Shown: piece after piece, positions 1 through 5,811 of the stretch
Numbering within the stretch: position 1 is the first letter of the stretch
Layout: the number at the start of each line of letters is the position of its first letter
Source: Stenotrophomonas sp.
GTDB lineage: Bacteria; Pseudomonadota; Gammaproteobacteria; Xanthomonadales; Xanthomonadaceae
Assembly: GCA_003510825.1 (NCBI GenBank)
Contig: DOKO01000219.1
Span: 1 to 5,811, forward strand
Reading direction: 5' to 3'
Length of the DNA stretch: 5,811 nucleotides
Notes under the pieces: model-generated
Databases searched by the model: none
What the model was told of the DNA's origin: nothing
Seen by the model: the letters and a program-made list of their open reading frames with translations, nothing else
Made by a program: the position numbers and the translations under genes

Positions 1-27
1 GGCGGCCCGAACTACTCGGGCATGTGA
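1..27 (+). CDS. C-terminal tail of an upstream gene (partial)
   Basis: Reading from position 1, eight codons (Gly-Gly-Pro-Asn-Tyr-Ser-Gly-Met) lead to a TGA at 25-27. All eight codons end in G or C, as in the confirmed genes here, and a strong hairpin starts 7 nt after the stop. Both points suit the end of a real gene that begins outside the window. The stretch is too short to identify a family, and an open frame of this length could arise by chance, so the call is tentative. Confidence 0.4.
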   Translation, partial: GGPNYSGM

Positions 28-33
28 TGGCGC

Positions 34-60
34 CGGGCTGCGACCGCATGTCGCAGCCCG
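34..60 (+). terminator. Perfect 11-bp hairpin, possible terminator of the upstream gene
   Basis: Positions 34-44 (CGGGCTGCGAC) and 50-60 (GTCGCAGCCCG) are exact reverse complements around a 5-nt loop (CGCAT). The stem lies just after the presumed TGA at 25-27 and before the cytochrome signal peptide start at 93. No T-run follows on either strand, so it is not a textbook intrinsic terminator. It could instead act in transcript 3'-end protection or be a small palindromic repeat. I see no GTAG terminus of the kind reported for Stenotrophomonas palindromic repeats. Confidence 0.45.
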
Positions 61-92
61 CTGCCGCGGGCACACCGCTATCCTGCCCGCCC

Positions 93-518
93 ATGCGCGC
101 CTGCCTGCCCCTGCTGCTGACCCTCGCCCTGACCCTCGCCCTGGCCACCACGGCCTGCCAGCGCACGCCGCCGGCACCGCTGACGCCCGAACAGGCACGC
201 CTGCAGGCCCAGCAGCAGGCCTTCGAGATCTGCGCCGGCTGCCACACGGTCAAGGCCGGTGGCATCCACCGCTTCGGCCCCAACCTGCACGCGGTGATCG
301 GCCGCCGCGCCGGCAGCCTGCCCGACTACGCCTATTCGGACGGCATGCGCCGCGCCGGCTTCGTGTGGAGCGCGCAGACCCTGGATACCTTCCTGCAGTC
401 GCCCACCCACGTGGTGCCGGGCACGCGCATGTACAACGCCTTCCCCAGCGCCGAACGCCGCGCCCTGGTGATCGCCTACCTGCAGGAACAGGCTTCGCAG
501 CAGCAGGCGTCGCAGTAG
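93..518 (+). CDS. Lipid-anchored class I cytochrome c (monohaem)
   Basis: This 141-residue protein should be a small electron carrier in the periplasm, tethered to a membrane. With the ATG at 93, the protein opens with a hydrophobic signal peptide rich in Leu, Thr and Ala, ending in a lipobox-like Thr-Thr-Ala-Cys with Cys22 as the lipidated residue. A Pro/Gln-rich linker (about 23-43) follows. The haem-binding motif CAGCH is at 47-51 (Cys47, Cys50, proximal His51). GPNL at 62-65 and PGTRM at 109-113 are typical class I features, and Met113 is the likely sixth haem ligand. A helix ending VIAYL (126-130) closes the fold, and the tail is Gln/Ala/Ser-rich. In-frame starts at 24 (GTG) and 48 (ATG) exist, but they would put a hairpin-coding, non-signal-like segment ahead of the signal peptide. 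No Shine-Dalgarno precedes 93; a weak TATCCT (79-84) suggests a very short or absent leader. The fold is clear; the electron donor and acceptor are unknown. Confidence 0.9.
   Translation: MRACLPLLLTLALTLALATTACQRTPPAPLTPEQARLQAQQQAFEICAGCHTVKAGGIHRFGPNLHAVIGRRAGSLPDYAYSDGMRRAGFVWSAQTLDTFLQSPTHVVPGTRMYNAFPSAERRALVIAYLQEQASQQQASQ
117..140 (+). repeat. 12-bp tandem duplication in the cytochrome signal peptide
   Basis: CTGACCCTCGCC occurs twice back to back (117-128 and 129-140) with no mismatch and is followed by a related CTGGCC. In frame it encodes Leu-Thr-Leu-Ala twice (residues 9-16 of the protein started at 93), the hydrophobic core of the signal peptide. Gain or loss of a unit would keep the frame and change the core length by four residues. 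Confidence 0.85.
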
Positions 519-526
519 CCGGCCAC

Positions 527-4141
<3,615 letters not shown>

Positions 4142-4149
4142 CTGCGACG

Positions 4150-4160
4150 TTCTCCCAGAA
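4150..4160. promoter_or_regulatory. Short inverted repeat over the kinase ribosome binding site
   Basis: TTCT-CCC-AGAA is a perfect 4-bp inverted repeat with a 3-nt centre. It overlaps the minus-strand Shine-Dalgarno GGGAGA (4151-4156) of the kinase gene. It could be a weak operator or chance; a repeat this short is not strong evidence. The AGAA/TTCT words recall RcsB-type half sites, but the orientation is reversed relative to the enterobacterial RcsAB box as I know it. Confidence 0.2.
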
Positions 4161-4172
4161 ACCCGCCTGGTA

Positions 4173-4187
4173 CCGCGCAGCTCGCGG
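4173..4187. promoter_or_regulatory. Candidate operator dyad CCGCG-N5-CGCGG
   Basis: CCGCG (4173-4177) and CGCGG (4183-4187) are exact reverse complements around CAGCT. If transcription of the regulator starts near 4218-4219, the dyad covers about -46 to -32, where an activator would replace a missing -35 element. It is also centred 39 nt upstream of the kinase ATG. A dimeric autoregulator is the simplest candidate binder. GC-rich dyads are common in this base composition, so confidence is modest. Confidence 0.3.
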
Positions 4188-4217
4188 CCGGCACTGCCCG
4201 AAAGGCCATACTAGAGC

Positions 4218-4856
4218 ATGACCTTGCGCATCATCATCGCAGACGACCACCCCGTAGTACGCATCGGCACCCGTGCCGTGATCGAAGCCAGCGGCGTCGG
4301 CCGGGTCGTCGGTGAAGCGGAGAGCGTGCAGGCGCTGATGGCTGTGCTGGCCAGCCAGCCCTGCGACATGCTGGTGACCGACTACTCGATGCCCGGCAGC
4401 GCCCAGGCCGATGGCTTCGCGATGATCGGCATGATCCGCCGGCGCTACCCCGACCTGCCGGTGCTGATGCTCAGCGTGTCCAACAACCTGGCCATCCTGC
4501 GCATGGTGCTGGACTGCGGCGTGCTCGGCCTGGTCGACAAGAGCTCGTCGATGGAGGAACTGCCGCAGGCGATCCAGACGGTGTATCGCGGCCAGTCCTA
4601 CATCAGCCGCAGCCTGCGCGACCGTGTGGAGGAAGCGGGCAGCTGGCGCATGCGCGAGGGGGATGGCAAGCCGCTGTCGCCGCGCGAGGTGGAAGTGCTG
4701 CGACTGCTCGGCACCGGGATGACGGTCAAGGAAATCTCCCTGCAGCTGCACAAGAGCGTCAGCACCATCAGCCGGCAGAAGGGCGATGCGATGCTCAAGC
4801 TGGGCCTGAAGGGCGACGCCGAACTGTTCGACTACCTGCGTGACGGGAAAATCTGA
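4218..4856 (+). CDS. RcsB-like response regulator (receiver + LuxR/FixJ-type HTH)
   Basis: This 212-residue cytoplasmic transcription factor is the expected output of the divergent hybrid kinase. The receiver (about 3-122) has acidic pair Asp9/Asp10, phospho-acceptor Asp55 in LVTDYSMPG, Ser86 at the conserved Thr/Ser position and Lys108. After a linker, the HTH (about 150-208) begins LSPREVEVLRLL and includes the recognition-helix segment SVSTISRQK (180-188). The match to E. coli RcsB from memory is collinear: IIADDHP, TDxSMPG with a two-residue-longer loop before DG, NNxAIL in the receiver, LPxA, and TISxQKxxAMxKLG with a following acidic residue and YL near the end. That is closer than to BvgA/EvgA-type regulators. 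Length equals the RcsB class (about 216). The ATG at 4218 has only weak ribosome-binding sequences (AAAGG 4201-4205, 12 nt away), and a -10-like box sits just upstream, so a leaderless transcript is possible. Targets are unknown. Confidence 0.93.
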   Translation: MTLRIIIADDHPVVRIGTRAVIEASGVGRVVGEAESVQALMAVLASQPCDMLVTDYSMPGSAQADGFAMIGMIRRRYPDLPVLMLSVSNNLAILRMVLDCGVLGLVDKSSSMEELPQAIQTVYRGQSYISRSLRDRVEEAGSWRMREGDGKPLSPREVEVLRLLGTGMTVKEISLQLHKSVSTISRQKGDAMLKLGLKGDAELFDYLRDGKI

Positions 4857-4873
4857 GAACTGGTTTGCAGTTT
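4857..4873 (+). terminator. Weak hairpin just after the regulator stop codon
   Basis: AACTG (4858-4862) and CAGTT (4868-4872) pair around GTTTG, with a possible extra G-U pair at 4857/4873. The stem starts immediately after the TGA at 4854-4856 and ends in three Ts. It is short and moderate in GC content, so it would be a weak intrinsic terminator at best; readthrough into the downstream lipoprotein gene is plausible. Confidence 0.25.
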
Positions 4874-5062
4874 CACGGGATTGCTCACGCCTTCACGTCT
4901 GCCTCCCCCTGTGATCGCCGTCGCAGCTGTGCCATGATCCGCCGCGATGGGCTCTCCCATGCGAGGTCGAAGGAATCGACCGGCTCATCACTACATCGTG
5001 CTGCCCCTGCGTGGGTGGCCGGTTTTCTGCGTTGGCCGTCTTGCCCAGCGCCCGCACACCAT
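4874..5062 (+). promoter_or_regulatory. Gene-free leader with three inverted repeats upstream of the lipoprotein
   Basis: No convincing gene lies in this stretch. It holds ATGGG-CTCT-CCCAT (4947-4960); a perfect dyad GGTCGA-AGGAA-TCGACC (4965-4981); and ACCGGC (4979-4984), which can pair with GCCGGT (5018-5023), the latter ending in a TTTT run (5023-5026). The last two share bases 4979-4981, so they cannot form together. This could be an operator plus 5' leader or a simple attenuator. I found no match to a riboswitch consensus that I know, and no confident -35/-10 pair. Confidence 0.3.
4965..4981. promoter_or_regulatory. Perfect dyad GGTCGA-N5-TCGACC
   Basis: The half-sites at 4965-4970 and 4976-4981 are exact reverse complements with a 5-nt spacer (AGGAA). 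The centre lies 100 nt upstream of the lipoprotein ATG (5073) and 117 nt after the regulator stop. The geometry fits a binding site for a dimeric HTH protein or a short RNA hairpin. Which protein binds, if any, cannot be told from the sequence. Confidence 0.35.
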
Positions 5063-5072
5063 GGAGAGGCGC

Positions 5073-5811
5073 ATGATCCATTCCCCCACCGTCTGCCTGG
5101 CACCGGCCCGTACGCGATTGCGTCTGGCATTGGCTGGTCTTGCCGTTTCGCTGCTGGCCAGCGCATGCACCCCTTCTACCTCGACCGCGTCACCGCAGGG
5201 CGCCGACGCGCCACGACAGGAAGTTGCCCCGATGCAGAGCTCCGCTACCGCCGCCGCGACCCCCGCGGCCGTTGCCACGCCGCCCGATGCCGGCAGCGTG
5301 CTGTACTTCATCTACCAGGTGGACGGCGATGGCGCCGTTTCCTACGAAGTGGCCAACGGCAGCGTGGCCACGTTCTGGTTCGGCCACACCTATGAAGTGG
5401 CCGGCACCCGCTACTACACCGGCTTTGCCTGGAACACCCCGCAGAAGTTCGGCAAGGCCGGCGAAGACGAGGCTGGCCCGGACAGCCGCGTCACTCTCTC
5501 CGAAGCAACCTTCACCCTGACCGGCGACAAGCCGGACCGCCCGTGGGTGTTCAAGGGCGCTGAACCGTGGATCGGCGCCATCGGTGCCTACGGCAGCGCG
5601 CCGGACGTGGACAGCAAGCGCAAGCCGGTGGAACACCGCACGGCGTCGGGCAAGCTGGTGCTGGCCGTACCGACCCGCGCCTTCAGCAGCGGCGTCAGCG
5701 TGGAAAGCTACGAGATCCTGCTGTTCAACCCGGATTACGAGAAATCCGAGGATGGCCAGGTCTGGGCCAGCGCCGGCACCGTGATCACCGGCGAGGACAA
5801 TTCGGCGGCCT
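5073..5811 (+). CDS. Uncharacterised lipoprotein (3' end outside window)
   Basis: An open frame runs from the ATG at 5073 to the window edge without a stop (246 codons visible). GGAG at 5063-5066, six nt upstream, sets this start over the in-frame ATG at 5061, which contains that site. The N-terminus has Arg13/15/17, a hydrophobic stretch (18-29) and a lipobox-like Leu-Ala-Ser-Ala-Cys, giving Cys32 as the lipidated residue. Thr at +2 favours the outer membrane under the Asp rule. A low-complexity Ala/Thr/Ser/Pro linker (about 33-72) precedes a globular part from about 75, rich in aromatic and beta-type residues (for example the segment around Trp102-Phe103 and Tyr114-Tyr115). I do not recognise the family. 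Codon use matches the neighbours. It lies co-directionally 216 bp after the regulator, so regulation by that system is possible but unproven. Confidence 0.85.
   Translation, partial: MIHSPTVCLAPARTRLRLALAGLAVSLLASACTPSTSTASPQGADAPRQEVAPMQSSATAAATPAAVATPPDAGSVLYFIYQVDGDGAVSYEVANGSVATFWFGHTYEVAGTRYYTGFAWNTPQKFGKAGEDEAGPDSRVTLSEATFTLTGDKPDRPWVFKGAEPWIGAIGAYGSAPDVDSKRKPVEHRTASGKLVLAVPTRAFSSGVSVESYEILLFNPDYEKSEDGQVWASAGTVITGEDNSAA

Larger units (their letters stand above)
4142..4217. promoter_or_regulatory. Divergent control region between kinase and regulator genes
   Basis: These 76 bp must hold the promoter of the regulator gene and probably that of the kinase. Visible on the + strand is CATACT (4207-4212), a 4-of-6 match to the -10 consensus, which would start transcription at or next to the regulator's ATG (4218). 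No good -35 lies 17 bp upstream, which would fit a promoter needing an activator. The minus strand reads TAGTAT over 4208-4213, so two weak -10 boxes overlap. Two short inverted repeats (4150-4160 and 4173-4187) are listed separately. The promoter assignments are inference. Confidence 0.5.

Noticed and set aside
34..60. Stenotrophomonas-type palindromic repeat with GTAG termini
   Set aside because: The stem is perfect but lacks the GTAG/CTAC end and occurs only once in this window.
24..92. Upstream starts (GTG at 24, ATG at 48) for the cytochrome gene
   Set aside because: They would encode part of the 34-60 hairpin and push the signal peptide inward by 15 to 23 residues. The ATG at 93 gives a normal lipoprotein signal.
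4857..5072. Known riboswitch or small RNA in the leader
   Set aside because: I compared by eye with the fluoride, SAH and mini-ykkC consensus features I remember and saw no convincing match; only generic inverted repeats remain.
4865..5395. A 176-codon + strand open frame between regulator and lipoprotein
   Set aside because: Its second half overlaps the lipoprotein frame, which has the better start, lipobox and codon use. The first half has no recognisable protein features.

Overview
The window comes from a GC-rich genome whose codons end overwhelmingly in G or C. The gene content (a BvgS/EvgS-type hybrid sensor kinase, an RcsB-like regulator, a lipoprotein class I cytochrome c) and the codon style fit a xanthomonad-type gammaproteobacterium such as Stenotrophomonas or a relative. 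That placement is inference from style and families, not from a marker gene. No tRNA, rRNA, CRISPR array, insertion sequence or phage gene is visible.

Layout: (1) Positions 1-27 read as the last eight codons of an upstream + strand gene, followed by a perfect 11-bp hairpin (34-60). (2) 93-518 (+) encodes a small lipid-anchored monohaem cytochrome c; its signal peptide carries an exact 12-bp tandem duplication. (3) 527-4141 (-) encodes a 1204-residue hybrid histidine kinase: signal peptide, two periplasmic Venus-flytrap (SBP_bac_3-like) domains, one transmembrane helix, PAS, HisKA, HATPase, receiver and Hpt. It converges on the cytochrome gene with only 8 bp between stop codons. (4) 4142-4217 is a 76-bp divergent control region with a candidate -10 box and two short inverted repeats. 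(5) 4218-4856 (+) encodes a 212-residue receiver/HTH response regulator that resembles RcsB along its whole length. (6) 4857-5072 is a gene-free leader containing several inverted repeats. (7) 5073-5811 (+) is the start of an unrecognised lipoprotein gene that runs off the window.

The core is a two-gene phosphorelay. The predicted route is periplasmic signal -> flytrap domains -> autophosphorylation at His702 -> receiver Asp998 -> Hpt His1148 -> Asp55 of the RcsB-like regulator, which then binds DNA. The architecture is that of BvgS/EvgS, but the regulator looks like RcsB and the genes are divergent rather than co-transcribed. The lipoprotein downstream of the regulator is a possible target by position only. 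The cytochrome c is convergent and has no visible functional tie to the relay.
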